64,000 nucleotides of DNA. Origin: Aerococcus sp. HMSC062A02. GTDB taxonomy: Bacteria > Bacillota > Bacilli > Lactobacillales > Aerococcaceae. The notes under the pieces are model-generated. The model was given only the letters and a program-made list of their open reading frames with translations, did no database searches and was not told the origin of the DNA. The DNA is taken from assembly GCF_001809535.1 (NCBI RefSeq), contig NZ_KV797935.1, forward strand, positions 1 through 64,000, read 5' to 3'. The position numbers and the translations under genes were made by a program. Below are positions 8,868-17,186 of this stretch, piece after piece (within the stretch, counting starts at the first letter, position 1; each line of letters opens with the position of its first letter).

Positions 8868-10406
8868 GTGAAAAAATTGAGTCAATTTATCTATCAATTA
8901 TCGATTTCGGGTGTCCAGCTGATTGCCGGCATTTTTTTGCTGGGCATATTATTTTTGAATAGCCAGTTCAGTGCCCAGGTGGAGGAGTACGGCCGTGAAG
9001 TCGTCCGTTTCTATCCGCCGAGTCCGCTTTTTTGGCCCTATGTTGGCTTGGTCTTAGTGATCCTCTTAATTGTATACTTATTGAGAGAGCGCCTGCGGGC
9101 AGAACAGGTCTTTAAGTTTCTAGCTGTGCTGTATCTCATTCTAGGCTTCTATTTGATCTTGAACGGAGCACTTCATTTGCGGGCAGATGCTCGGGCAGTT
9201 TATGACGTAAGTAAGATGATGGCTGATCAGAACTATGCCTTCACCATGCTTGGTGCCTATATGTATAACTATCCCTATCAAATGGGCTTGGCCCTCTATG
9301 AGCGAATTCTCGGGGCTTTCTCAGACCAGGTGATCTTCCTCTTCGTTGCCAATTTATTCCAGGTTTTAGGGATTAATTACTGTATCTATCGGATCAGTGA
9401 TCATTATTTTAAGGAAAAACAAGGGATGGTCTTGATGAGCCTGGTCTTGTCCTTTCTATTTATCCCGCAACTCTTCTTTATCCGCTTTGCCTATGGAGAA
9501 ATCCCTGGTCTTTTCTGCTTATTAGCAGGTTATTGGGCCCTTATCCAATACGGGGAGAAGAAACACCTGCTCTATTTGATCTTGACCTTTGTCTTCACAG
9601 CTCTATCCCTAATGCTCCGCTTGAATTATTTAATTTGGGTGATTGCCTTAATTCTGGGCCAGATTGTGCTTTTCTTCAGGCAGAGGAATTGGCGCTATCT
9701 CTTAGCGGTTGGGGTCTTAGCCCTAAGCATTCCTGTCGGCCAAGAAGCCGTCCCGACCTACTATCGCCAGGTTCATGGCTTCGACTTGGGGCCGGGAAGT
9801 CCAACTGAGCTGTGGCTGGCCATGGGGACGGACCCCTTGAATACGTCAAAGGCCCCTGGTTGGTATGATGAGAAGGCCCTCAAGCCTTTCCAGCGGACGG
9901 GTTTCGACCAAGAGAAGACCAAAGAGATTGGTCGGCAGAGAGTCCAGGCGAATGTTGACTACTTCAAGGAGCGCCCTGAATACGCCAAGACCTTCTTTGT
10001 CCATAAATGGGCTAGTATTTGGGCGGAACCGACTTTCCAAGGTATTTGGTCGGGCCCTCAATTTAAAGAAAACCAACTGACGACAGCTAAAAAGCCCATG
10101 CTGTCCCTCTACCGCTTTGGGAAACTATATTTTGCCTCCTTCCACTATATGAAGGGGCTGATTTTCTTGATTTACGGGGGCAGTTTAGTCTTTGTGCTCT
10201 TCCTCGTGCGCAAGTATCCCCAAATGACAGTGCTCATTATATTTTTTATGGGCGGGGTTATTTTCCATACCTTCTGGGAGGGCAAGAGCCAGTATGTTTA
10301 TCCCTATGTTATTCTGCTCGTGCCGCTATTAGCCGCCAGTTTAGGCCATCTTTTTCAAGCGCTGGAAGCTCTCTGGGCTAAAGCCCGAGAAAAATTATTT
10401 TCTTAA
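8868..10406 (+). CDS. Polytopic membrane protein, probable GT-C glycosyltransferase
   Basis: A 512-residue protein with about ten or more hydrophobic helices and a short extracellular C-terminal half, resembling GT-C (GT39/ArnT-like) enzymes that use lipid-linked sugars. The frame opens earlier (8805), but TATAAT at 8817-8822 lies inside that extension, so translation must start later. GTG at 8868 with AGAGGT upstream was chosen. It is monocistronic. The substrate is unknown. Two other proteins of this general type lie at 49046 and 59502. Confidence 0.6.
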   Translation: MKKLSQFIYQLSISGVQLIAGIFLLGILFLNSQFSAQVEEYGREVVRFYPPSPLFWPYVGLVLVILLIVYLLRERLRAEQVFKFLAVLYLILGFYLILNGALHLRADARAVYDVSKMMADQNYAFTMLGAYMYNYPYQMGLALYERILGAFSDQVIFLFVANLFQVLGINYCIYRISDHYFKEKQGMVLMSLVLSFLFIPQLFFIRFAYGEIPGLFCLLAGYWALIQYGEKKHLLYLILTFVFTALSLMLRLNYLIWVIALILGQIVLFFRQRNWRYLLAVGVLALSIPVGQEAVPTYYRQVHGFDLGPGSPTELWLAMGTDPLNTSKAPGWYDEKALKPFQRTGFDQEKTKEIGRQRVQANVDYFKERPEYAKTFFVHKWASIWAEPTFQGIWSGPQFKENQLTTAKKPMLSLYRFGKLYFASFHYMKGLIFLIYGGSLVFVLFLVRKYPQMTVLIIFFMGGVIFHTFWEGKSQYVYPYVILLVPLLAASLGHLFQALEALWAKAREKLFS

Positions 10407-10487
10407 ATCTTAACGAAGTCTGTCGCGTTTATGGTAAAATAAGAAGTCCAAACGACGATCATAAGTTGACCGGAAAGGAGGGTTGAT

Positions 10488-11312
10488 ATGAAACTTAATC
10501 GAAGCCACCGCTTAATTGCAATGACCCATTACTTACTTGCCCATCCCCACACCCTAGTCTCTCTGTCATATTTTGTTGAACGTTTTCAATCGGCGCGTTC
10601 ATCCATATCTGAGGATATCTCCATCTTAAAGAAGGAATTTCCAAATTCTAATATCGGCAGCATTGAAACGATTGCTGGTGCAAGCGGGGGGGTCATTTTT
10701 CGTCCGAGCATTGCCCCAGACCAGGCCCTGGAGAGAGTCCAAGCCCTCTGCCAGGAGCTGACGGATAATGATCGCATCCTGCCGGGAGGTTATTTCTACC
10801 TGACCGATATTCTGGGAGACCCCGACCACTTACGACTGATCGGGCAAATCATCGCTAGTCGCTATCGGGAAGCCGGTGCGACAGCTATTATGACCATCGC
10901 TACCAAGGGGGTTCCGCTCGCCCAGGCTGTCTCCATGTACTTAAATATCCCCTTCGTCATGGTGCGCCGGGATTCTAAAGTAACAGAGGGAGCAACGGTA
11001 TCGATCAACTATGCCAGCCAAGGCCAGAGCCGGGTTGAAAAAATGGAACTCACCAAGAACAGCTTGGGAGAAGGCGAGAAAGTCTTAATTATTGATGACT
11101 TCTTGAATGGTGGCGGTACGATCACCGGAATGTTAAGTATGACCAAAGAATTCAATGCAAGCTGTGTTGGCATCTGTGTCCTAGCTGAGGTTCATAACCC
11201 TGACCGTAAAGTGCCATTCGACTACCAGTCCCTGATGCAAGTGGTGAAATCACAGGATAACACCCAGTTGGTAGAAGTCCTTCCAGGGAGCATCTTTGAT
11301 GACCATGAATAA
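10488..11312 (+). CDS. purR: Purine operon repressor
   Basis: A 274-residue Gram-positive PurR. An N-terminal winged-helix segment (RSHRLIAMTHYLLAHPHTLVSLSYF) is followed by a phosphoribosyltransferase-fold effector domain with the PRPP-binding motif VLIIDDFLNGGGT near residue 205. PRPP releases it from purine promoters. It starts at ATG after AAGGAGG and is followed by a strong terminator. Confidence 0.93.
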   Translation: MKLNRSHRLIAMTHYLLAHPHTLVSLSYFVERFQSARSSISEDISILKKEFPNSNIGSIETIAGASGGVIFRPSIAPDQALERVQALCQELTDNDRILPGGYFYLTDILGDPDHLRLIGQIIASRYREAGATAIMTIATKGVPLAQAVSMYLNIPFVMVRRDSKVTEGATVSINYASQGQSRVEKMELTKNSLGEGEKVLIIDDFLNGGGTITGMLSMTKEFNASCVGICVLAEVHNPDRKVPFDYQSLMQVVKSQDNTQLVEVLPGSIFDDHE

Positions 11313-11316
11313 ATAG

Positions 11317-11352
11317 AAACTCCTGAGTCATAGCACTGAGGAGTTTTATTTT
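11317..11352 (+). terminator. Terminator of purR
   Basis: AAACTCCT and AGGAGTTT arms (extended by AGT/ACT) with a U-rich tail TTTATTTTT. It isolates purR from the CRISPR neighbourhood downstream. Confidence 0.88.
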
Positions 11353-11476
11353 TGAATGCTTTTCTCTAGATAAGTCGATTAGGATGGCTTATAGTAGGTT
11401 GTAGGATAGACTTTTTCAAAGTGCATAAAAATGGCCCAGGGATCAAATGAGAAGCCTGGTTTGATCGCTTTCTTTT

Positions 11477-11565
11477 CTTCTTCCTGCATATGCGGGGGTG
11501 GTCCTCGGAAGTGAGAAGATCCTATAAGATTAGATATCTTCTTCTAGCGCAAGTGAGTGGTCTCA
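11477..11565 (+). ncRNA. One-spacer degenerate CRISPR mini-array (crRNA-like RNA candidate)
   Basis: 11477-11504 matches the array repeat at 25 of 28 positions (CTTCTTCC start, TGCGGGGGTGGTCC end) and keeps the hairpin. Exactly 61 bases later, 11538-11565 matches at 17 of 28, including the first seven. One stem pair there has changed from C-G to T-A, so folding is partly kept. The 33-base interval is the same length as a real spacer. It lies 11 kb from the true array, between purR and the small hydrophobic peptides. A strongly degenerate repeat-spacer-repeat fits the layout of CreA/CreR antitoxin or regulator RNAs of type I systems. I could not find a clear promoter or target. Confidence 0.6.
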
Positions 11566-11773
11566 ATCGTTAAGGCGCATGTCAAAGCTTACATCTTTGG
11601 ATCGAGAGCTTAAGATAATAAAATAAACGAAGAAGCAAGAAGGTTAAGAATAGAAAATGACCCAAAAGAAAAAGAAGCCCAATTGAACGATTAAAAGCTT
11701 CTTCTGTACTAGCGGAGGTAATAGCTCCCCCTTTGTCACTTCTATTTATAACACAGTGTAGGAGGTTCAAACT

Positions 11774-11887
11774 ATGTCAACAGTTACAATTGTCTTACTA
11801 GCATTATTAGTTTTATCCACCGTTGTTACCTTAGGTTTAACAGTTTATTCAACAATTAAGGATGAAAAGAAATACGGAAGAAAATAA
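11774..11887 (+). CDS. Small hydrophobic peptide A, type I toxin-like
   Basis: A 37-residue peptide starting MSTVTIVLLALLVLS, with one transmembrane helix of about 22 residues and a charged tail KDEKKYGRK. The size, MST start and basic/acidic tail resemble type I toxins annotated as holin-like (TxpA/BsrG style). It has a strong ribosome site TAGGAGG eight bases before ATG, and its 5' leader is similar to that of peptide B at 12035. It is too short for routine gene calling. Function is inferred only; a small membrane regulator is the alternative. Confidence 0.65.
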   Translation: MSTVTIVLLALLVLSTVVTLGLTVYSTIKDEKKYGRK

Positions 11888-12034
11888 TTCCTTTCCGTGC
11901 AATCAGAGTACGTAAAAGAAAGAGTATGTTCTATAATGCTTAAAAATATAAAATAAAAGCTCCTTTAGTACTATGAGGAGCCTCTAGCTTCTTTGGTGCA
12001 TATATTATAACAGAATATAGGAGGTAGACTAGAT

Positions 12035-12145
12035 ATGTCAACGTTCACATTAGTTTTATTAATCTTATTTGTAGCGGTGGTTATCTTCACCGTCGGGAGT
12101 ACTGCTTATGACTCATGGAAAGATAGACAAGATGAACATAAATAA
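12035..12145 (+). CDS. Small hydrophobic peptide B, paralogue of peptide A
   Basis: A 36-residue peptide starting MSTFTLVLLILFVAV, one transmembrane helix, tail KDRQDEHK. The leaders of A and B align over about 80 bases: AAAAGCT, GTACTA, TTATAACA and TAGGAGG recur in the same order. B's leader contains a GCTCCT/AGGAGC hairpin and is preceded by TATAAT at 11934-11939, so B seems separately transcribed. Tandem duplicated single-helix peptides with structured leaders are typical of type I toxin loci, but no antisense RNA was identified with confidence. Confidence 0.65.
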   Translation: MSTFTLVLLILFVAVVIFTVGSTAYDSWKDRQDEHK

Positions 12146-12245
12146 GCTAATCGGGGTAATTATAAACTTCTAAATTCTCACACTCTTTTCATCATCCCTT
12201 GTGAGCAGGCAGCTTCCAATAAAGGTTCGATAAGGTGTAATCTAG

Positions 12246-12273
12246 TTTCTTCTCACACAAGTAGGTGTACTTT
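12246..12273 (+). repeat. Weak degenerate CRISPR-repeat-like hairpin
   Basis: Seventeen of 28 positions match the array repeat, mostly TTCTTC near the start and the ACAC loop region. One stem pair is changed on both sides (G-C to A-T) and one pair is lost. On its own this could be chance; it is noted because stronger copies lie on both sides. The rest of 12146-12415 holds a possible promoter for the next gene (TTGAAA at 12339 and TATAGT at 12361) and nothing else recognised. Confidence 0.35.
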
Positions 12274-12415
12274 TCGGTTTATCAAGCGGATAAATTTTGG
12301 AACGATTTTGTAAATTGCGTCCCTCAATATCTTTAGGTTGAAAAATAAATTTGTCCTTGTTATAGTGTTTGTATAAGATAAAAACTAAATAGATTAAGTA
12401 AAAAGAGGTGTTTTG

Positions 12416-12604
12416 ATGCGGATAGGTGAAATTTTAAGAAAGGGTCGTTTGGATATGGGTTTGACTCAACAAGAAGTAGCTGACAAAATTGGCGTTCAAG
12501 TTGGAAGTATTGCTAACTGGGAACAAGGACGTTGCTATCCTTCAGCTAACTTTTTCTTGTCATTAGTTTTACTCTACAAAATTGAATTCGAAGATTTTAA
12601 ATGA
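12416..12604 (+). CDS. Small XRE-family DNA-binding protein
   Basis: A 62-residue protein that is essentially one Cro/CI helix-turn-helix: IGEILRKGRLDMGLTQQEVADKIGVQ with recognition helix VGSIANWEQG. There is no effector domain. It starts at ATG 12416 after AGAGGTG; a TTG one codon earlier is less well placed. It sits directly before the cas3 leader in the same direction, with no terminator seen between, so it could be the first gene of the CRISPR operon and a regulator of it or of the adjacent peptides. Base composition is AT-rich like the peptide region. Confidence 0.8.
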   Translation: MRIGEILRKGRLDMGLTQQEVADKIGVQVGSIANWEQGRCYPSANFFLSLVLLYKIEFEDFK

Positions 12605-12696
12605 GATAATAGGGCTAACTTCTGCCTGTGTAAGCAGGTGTGATCCTTAAATGGATTAGGTAATATCTTTTCTTCCTGCGTTAGCAGGGGTTAGCT
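12597..12696 (+). repeat. Two 50-bp tandem units with CRISPR-repeat-like hairpins in the cas leader
   Basis: TTAAATG starts at 12597 and again at 12647. Repeat-like hairpins start at 12619 and 12669, so the period is exactly 50. The first hairpin (12619-12646) matches the array repeat at 20 of 28, ending GTGATCC; the second (12669-12696) at 18 of 28. In both, the stem is CCTG/CAGG in place of CCCG/CGGG, a change on both sides. The second ends 27 bases before the cas3 start proposed here. They are candidate Cas6e cleavage or binding sites in the operon leader. Confidence 0.65.
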
Positions 12697-12723
12697 AGTT
12701 TTTTAAGAGAGGAGAGGGTAAGG

Positions 12724-15513
12724 ATTCAAACAACAGTTAACCCAGCTTTTTGGGCTAAGAAAAAAGAAGAGGATGGACGCTATCTATGGTTGCCGCTCAG
12801 CCAGCACGCTCTGGATACCGCTCAAGTGTCGGGCTTGCTTTGGGAGCATTGGCTGAGTGATGGTCAGCGCCAATTCTTAACGGATTCGCTAAGTATTCAA
12901 GAGGAGAAGATCGCCAAACAAGTGGCGGTCTTCTTGGGTGCGGTCCATGACGGAGGAAAAATTTCTGGATGCTTTCAAGCTAAAAAAGGCTTCAGCAATT
13001 CTCCCGATTTAGATCGTCAATTGATTGAACAGTTAGAATATGAAGGTTTTGAGGGCTTAAGCGATACGATCTTTAGAGATGTTGGAAGGACTCCCCATGC
13101 GACGGTCGGCCAAGTTATTCTTGAGAGTCTAGGTGTCAACCGAGGGATTGCCTCAATTGTTGGCGGCCACCATGGCAAACCTGTATCTGAAGCAAAGACC
13201 TTAAAAGATCAGCGGGGTTATGCAGAAAATTATTACCAAGTTCCTGATCCGAGACATCCAATTTATAAACTTTGGCAGGCTGAACAGGAGAAGTTCCTAG
13301 ATTGGGCTTTGGCCTTTTCTAATTTTGACAGTGTAGAGGCACTGCCAAAGATTAGTAAGAATGGTCAGGTGATTTATTCTGGTTTGTTGATTATGGCAGA
13401 TTGGATTGCAAGTAATGAGCACTATTTCCCCTTAGTTGACTTCAATGATCCAGTGACGATTGATCAAGAGCAAAGGATTCGTTCGGGTTTTGGTCGCTGG
13501 TTTAAAACTAGGCCCATACATTTTCAGAAAATTTCATCGATTGATGCGCTCTACGATGATCGTTTTGGTGATCCGGATAGTGAGCAGAATTTTGTGCCCA
13601 GAGATTTTCAACGCAAGTTTACGGAATTGTTATTGAGTGTCGAAGACCCAGGTATCTTTATTTTAGAAGCACCCATGGGCTTAGGGAAGACAGAAGCAGC
13701 TCTTATTGGGGCGGAAGTCTTGGCTAACCGTCGAGGGCGAAGTGGGATCTTCTTTGGGCTACCGACCCAAGCAACTTCAGATGGTATTTTCCCCCGGATA
13801 TCACACTGGCTATCGCGGGTGAGTGATGATTATATGGAAGATAGTTCGCTCCAACTTGTCCATGGCAAGGCGGCGCTTAACCCAGATTATGAAAGCCTAG
13901 CATCGAATATTAATATTGATGGCGAAAGCGGTTTAGGTACGGTGACGGTCAACCAGTGGTTTAAAGGGCGGAAAACTTCCAATCTTGATGACTTTGTGGT
14001 AGGCACAGTGGACCAGTTCCTCTTGAATGCCTTGAAGCAAAAGCACCTGGCCTTGCGCCACCTCGGCTTTAGTAAAAAGGTTGTCGTGATTGACGAAGTT
14101 CATGCCTGCGATGCCTATATGAATGTCTACCTCAATCAAGCATTGACTTTAATGGGGGCTTACGGTGTTCCGGTCATTATCCTTTCTGCGACTCTGCCTG
14201 CTGCTAGTCGCGAAAAGATGGTCAAATCTTATCTTCAAGAGAGAGGGGATGCAAGTGAGCAAATTAAGTGGACAGAAGACGGTTTGCTAGAAGATGCCTA
14301 TCCCCTGGTTACCTATTCAGATGGCAAGGCGATCAAGCAATTTGCTGACTTTGAAGCCCAAGAAAATCATCCCGTTGAAATTCAGCCACTTGAAGAAGAG
14401 CAATTGTTTGATCAATTGGATGACTGGCTGAGCGGCGAAGGTGTGGTGGGTATTGTAGTCAATACGGTGAAAAAGGCCCAAGACTTAGCTCATAAGTGTA
14501 CAGCACGCTACGGGGATGACCTAGTCGATGTCTTACACGCTTCTTTCATTGCGACCGAGCGCAAACAAAAAGAGCGCCAGCTCCTCAAAGAAATTGGTAA
14601 GGGGGCAGACCGACCCGTCAAGAAGATCATTATTGGCACCCAGGTGATTGAGCAATCCTTAGATATTGATTTTGATGTTATGGTCAGTGATCTAGCCCCG
14701 ATGGATCTGCTTATTCAACGGATGGGACGGCTCCACCGTCACGCCATCCAACGACCTGCCCAACACCAAGAAGCTCGTTTCTATGTTATGGGTTTGTCAG
14801 AGACTTTGGACTTTGATAAGGGATCCGAAAGTATCTATGGGAAAAATCTATTGATTCGGACCCAAGCTTTTTTACCGGACGTTTTAGACATACCTGGAGA
14901 CATCTCGCCCTTGGTGCAGAAGGTTTACGGCGATGCGCCCCTTGACTTAGCGGATGAGTTAAGAACGACTATTGAAGAGGCTGAGCAAAAGGAAGCGGAA
15001 CGTATAGATGAAAAAGAAGGAAAAGCTGAAAGCTATTTACTAATAACAGAAGATGAGGACGATGAAGATGACGAAGATTCTTTGGTCGGTTGGTTGAAGA
15101 ATGCTAGTCCAGACCAGACAGAAGCGGGAGGTTATGCTCAGGTCCGGGATAGTGATGAGACCATTGAAGTGATCTTGTTGAAGCAGTTGCCTGAAGGATA
15201 CGGCTTCTTAGGTGAAGAACGTGATATTTCAGGAGAAGTTACAGATTCAATGATAGCTAAAAGGCTAGCCCAAGAGACTATAAAGTTACCAGGTATTCTA
15301 AGCAAGGGTTACAATATCGATGACGTTATCCAAGTCTTGGAAGCTTATACTGCCAAACAATTTGGAGCTTGGCAAGACTCCCCCTGGCTAAAGGGCCAAT
15401 TAGGCATCTTATTAGACGATAGCAACAGCTTTAGCCTGCATGGTTATCATTTAACTTATAGTCCAAAATTTGGTTTAAGCATGGAAAAGGAGGAAAAGAA
15501 TGAGTCGCTTTAA
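12724..15513 (+). CDS. cas3: CRISPR-associated helicase/nuclease Cas3 (type I-E)
   Basis: Degrades DNA marked by Cascade. N-terminal HD nuclease (LSQHALDT with His near residue 27, HDGGK near 74, GGHHGK) is followed by an SF2 helicase: APMGLGKT near 315, DEVH near 457, LSATLP near 488, QRMGRLHRH near 664. The only usual start in frame is TTG at 12790, which would remove the conserved opening NPAFWAKKKEEDGRYLWLPLS. That segment is open back to an ATT at 12724, nine bases after AGAGGAG, and upstream there is an in-frame stop at 12682. ATT is therefore the likely start (929 residues). An acidic run EDEDDEDDED lies near residue 778. It overlaps cas8e by 14 bases. Confidence 0.93.
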   Translation: MQTTVNPAFWAKKKEEDGRYLWLPLSQHALDTAQVSGLLWEHWLSDGQRQFLTDSLSIQEEKIAKQVAVFLGAVHDGGKISGCFQAKKGFSNSPDLDRQLIEQLEYEGFEGLSDTIFRDVGRTPHATVGQVILESLGVNRGIASIVGGHHGKPVSEAKTLKDQRGYAENYYQVPDPRHPIYKLWQAEQEKFLDWALAFSNFDSVEALPKISKNGQVIYSGLLIMADWIASNEHYFPLVDFNDPVTIDQEQRIRSGFGRWFKTRPIHFQKISSIDALYDDRFGDPDSEQNFVPRDFQRKFTELLLSVEDPGIFILEAPMGLGKTEAALIGAEVLANRRGRSGIFFGLPTQATSDGIFPRISHWLSRVSDDYMEDSSLQLVHGKAALNPDYESLASNINIDGESGLGTVTVNQWFKGRKTSNLDDFVVGTVDQFLLNALKQKHLALRHLGFSKKVVVIDEVHACDAYMNVYLNQALTLMGAYGVPVIILSATLPAASREKMVKSYLQERGDASEQIKWTEDGLLEDAYPLVTYSDGKAIKQFADFEAQENHPVEIQPLEEEQLFDQLDDWLSGEGVVGIVVNTVKKAQDLAHKCTARYGDDLVDVLHASFIATERKQKERQLLKEIGKGADRPVKKIIIGTQVIEQSLDIDFDVMVSDLAPMDLLIQRMGRLHRHAIQRPAQHQEARFYVMGLSETLDFDKGSESIYGKNLLIRTQAFLPDVLDIPGDISPLVQKVYGDAPLDLADELRTTIEEAEQKEAERIDEKEGKAESYLLITEDEDDEDDEDSLVGWLKNASPDQTEAGGYAQVRDSDETIEVILLKQLPEGYGFLGEERDISGEVTDSMIAKRLAQETIKLPGILSKGYNIDDVIQVLEAYTAKQFGAWQDSPWLKGQLGILLDDSNSFSLHGYHLTYSPKFGLSMEKEEKNESL

Positions 15514-17185
15514 TTTGATTGATAAAGCCTGGATCAAGGTTCTCGATCTAGAAGAACAAAACCAGGAAGTCTCACTGAAAGAAGTTTTTCAGAATGCCCA
15601 CCTCTACCAGCGCCTAGCTGGAGAGACAGAAACTCAAAATTTTGCGATTTTGAGAATTCTTTTAGCGATCCTACAGACTGCTTTTGATCATTTTGATCTC
15701 GACGGTGAACTTAGACCGCATTATCGGGATAATTGGGATACTGAAAATCGAGCAGATTTAAAGTCACTGAATAAAACGTTAAGAAGAGATTGGCGTAAAC
15801 TTTGGCAAGATAAGGAACTTCCTCAAACAGTTTTTAGCTATTTAGACCAATGGCATGACCGCTTCTACCTTTTTGATGACCGCTATCCTTTTATGCAGGT
15901 GACGGCGGATGAAATTTCTGAAGATAAGATCAGTAAGAAGAAGGCTTCTAGTCTGTCGGGGAAAAATATCAATCGCTTGATTTCAGAGAGTGGGAATAAG
16001 GTAGCTCTCTTCTCGCCTAAGTATGCGGCTAAAAAAAATAAAGAAATCCTTAAGGCAAGTGAAGTAGCTCGCTGGTTAATTACCCTGCAGGGCTATATCG
16101 GCCTTTCCGATAAGGTGATCTTTGGTCAAGAGAAATATAAGGCTTCTAAAGGTTGGCTTTTTGATATTGGTGGTATCTATCTAGAGGGTGATAATTTATT
16201 AGAAACCTTACTCTTAAATTGCATAGCTGTTCATTCTGATCGTCGATATAAGGGCAAACAGCAGAAGCCAGCTTGGGAGTATAGCCCCGCTGAAAACCTT
16301 GAAGGCTATTTCAGCAAATTCAATCCAGACAACCTAGCTGAACTTTACACCCTGTGGTCTCGGGCTATCTATATCGACCCAGAAACGGATCTCACCGAGC
16401 CCTTCGAATGTCAGGTGGTGAAGCTGCCAGACCTTAGACACACTAATCAATTCCTTGAGCCTATGACTCTTTGGCGCTATAACGATTCAGGGGAGAACAA
16501 GGGATACTTTACCCCACGCAAGCATCGGCCCGGACAAGCTATCTGGCGGTCTTTCGGTTTACTGGCTCTACCAGATTCGGATGCTGAAGATGAGAAGCGG
16601 CGGCAGCCGGGAATCATCCAGTGGTTAAATAAACAAGAGGAAATCATTGGTGAAAAAGTCATTAGCTTGCGCGCAGTAAGTATGGAGGATGACGGCAATG
16701 CTACTTCCTGGGTCCCAGTGAATGAGATTTGTGACCGTTTGGATATCCGCTCCTTTGTCCTGATCGATGTCGATGAGAGCGCTTGGATGCCGCGGATCAA
16801 TGACACAGTGGATAAGACGAAGAAGATGGTTGAAATTCACTTCCAATATTTTCTTAAAGATATTAATCAAATTCGAAACATTAAGCGTGACGATCCTAAG
16901 TATTATGGCTTTATTAATCAGAATATTGAAGAAGTTTACTTTAGGATCGATCGGCCCTTCAGAGACTGGTTGCTTTCTTTAGAGTTATATGAATTTAAAA
17001 ATGAAAAGATTAAAGTCTGGGAGGATTGTCTCTACGACTTGATTAACCAGCAAGTCAATGAGATCATAGCTAAGGCGGGTCCGCGCGATTATACAGGGAT
17101 AATTCAAGATAAAGAAGTAATGAATATTGCAACTGTCCACAATAAGTTTTCTCGAATCTTATTGAAAGGATTAAAGGAGGTATGA
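15500..17185 (+). CDS. cas8e: Cascade large subunit Cas8e (Cse1/CasA)
   Basis: A 561-residue Cse1-family protein, the subunit that recognises the PAM and recruits Cas3. The N-terminus FNLIDKAWIKVLDLE followed by EVFQNAHLYQRLAGETETQNFAILRILLAIL is diagnostic of type I-E Cse1, as is the FDDRYPFMQV segment near 125. Length is normal for the family. ATG follows AAGGAGG, and the gene overlaps cas3 by 14 bases, so it is translationally coupled. Confidence 0.92.
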   Translation: MSRFNLIDKAWIKVLDLEEQNQEVSLKEVFQNAHLYQRLAGETETQNFAILRILLAILQTAFDHFDLDGELRPHYRDNWDTENRADLKSLNKTLRRDWRKLWQDKELPQTVFSYLDQWHDRFYLFDDRYPFMQVTADEISEDKISKKKASSLSGKNINRLISESGNKVALFSPKYAAKKNKEILKASEVARWLITLQGYIGLSDKVIFGQEKYKASKGWLFDIGGIYLEGDNLLETLLLNCIAVHSDRRYKGKQQKPAWEYSPAENLEGYFSKFNPDNLAELYTLWSRAIYIDPETDLTEPFECQVVKLPDLRHTNQFLEPMTLWRYNDSGENKGYFTPRKHRPGQAIWRSFGLLALPDSDAEDEKRRQPGIIQWLNKQEEIIGEKVISLRAVSMEDDGNATSWVPVNEICDRLDIRSFVLIDVDESAWMPRINDTVDKTKKMVEIHFQYFLKDINQIRNIKRDDPKYYGFINQNIEEVYFRIDRPFRDWLLSLELYEFKNEKIKVWEDCLYDLINQQVNEIIAKAGPRDYTGIIQDKEVMNIATVHNKFSRILLKGLKEV

Positions 17186-17186
17186 C

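Noticed and set aside
11582-11770. 62-codon minus-strand hydrophobic frame opposite the leader of peptide A
   Set aside because: No ribosome site, and it overlaps a leader shared with peptide B where the frame is not kept. An antisense RNA here remains possible.
12190-12217. Possible further degenerate CRISPR repeat
   Set aside because: Only about half the positions match and the stem has unpaired positions; not better than chance by eye.
12592-12610. Possible target of the 22-base interval at 12647-12668
   Set aside because: The TTAAATG match is explained by the 50-bp tandem duplication and not by crRNA-like targeting.
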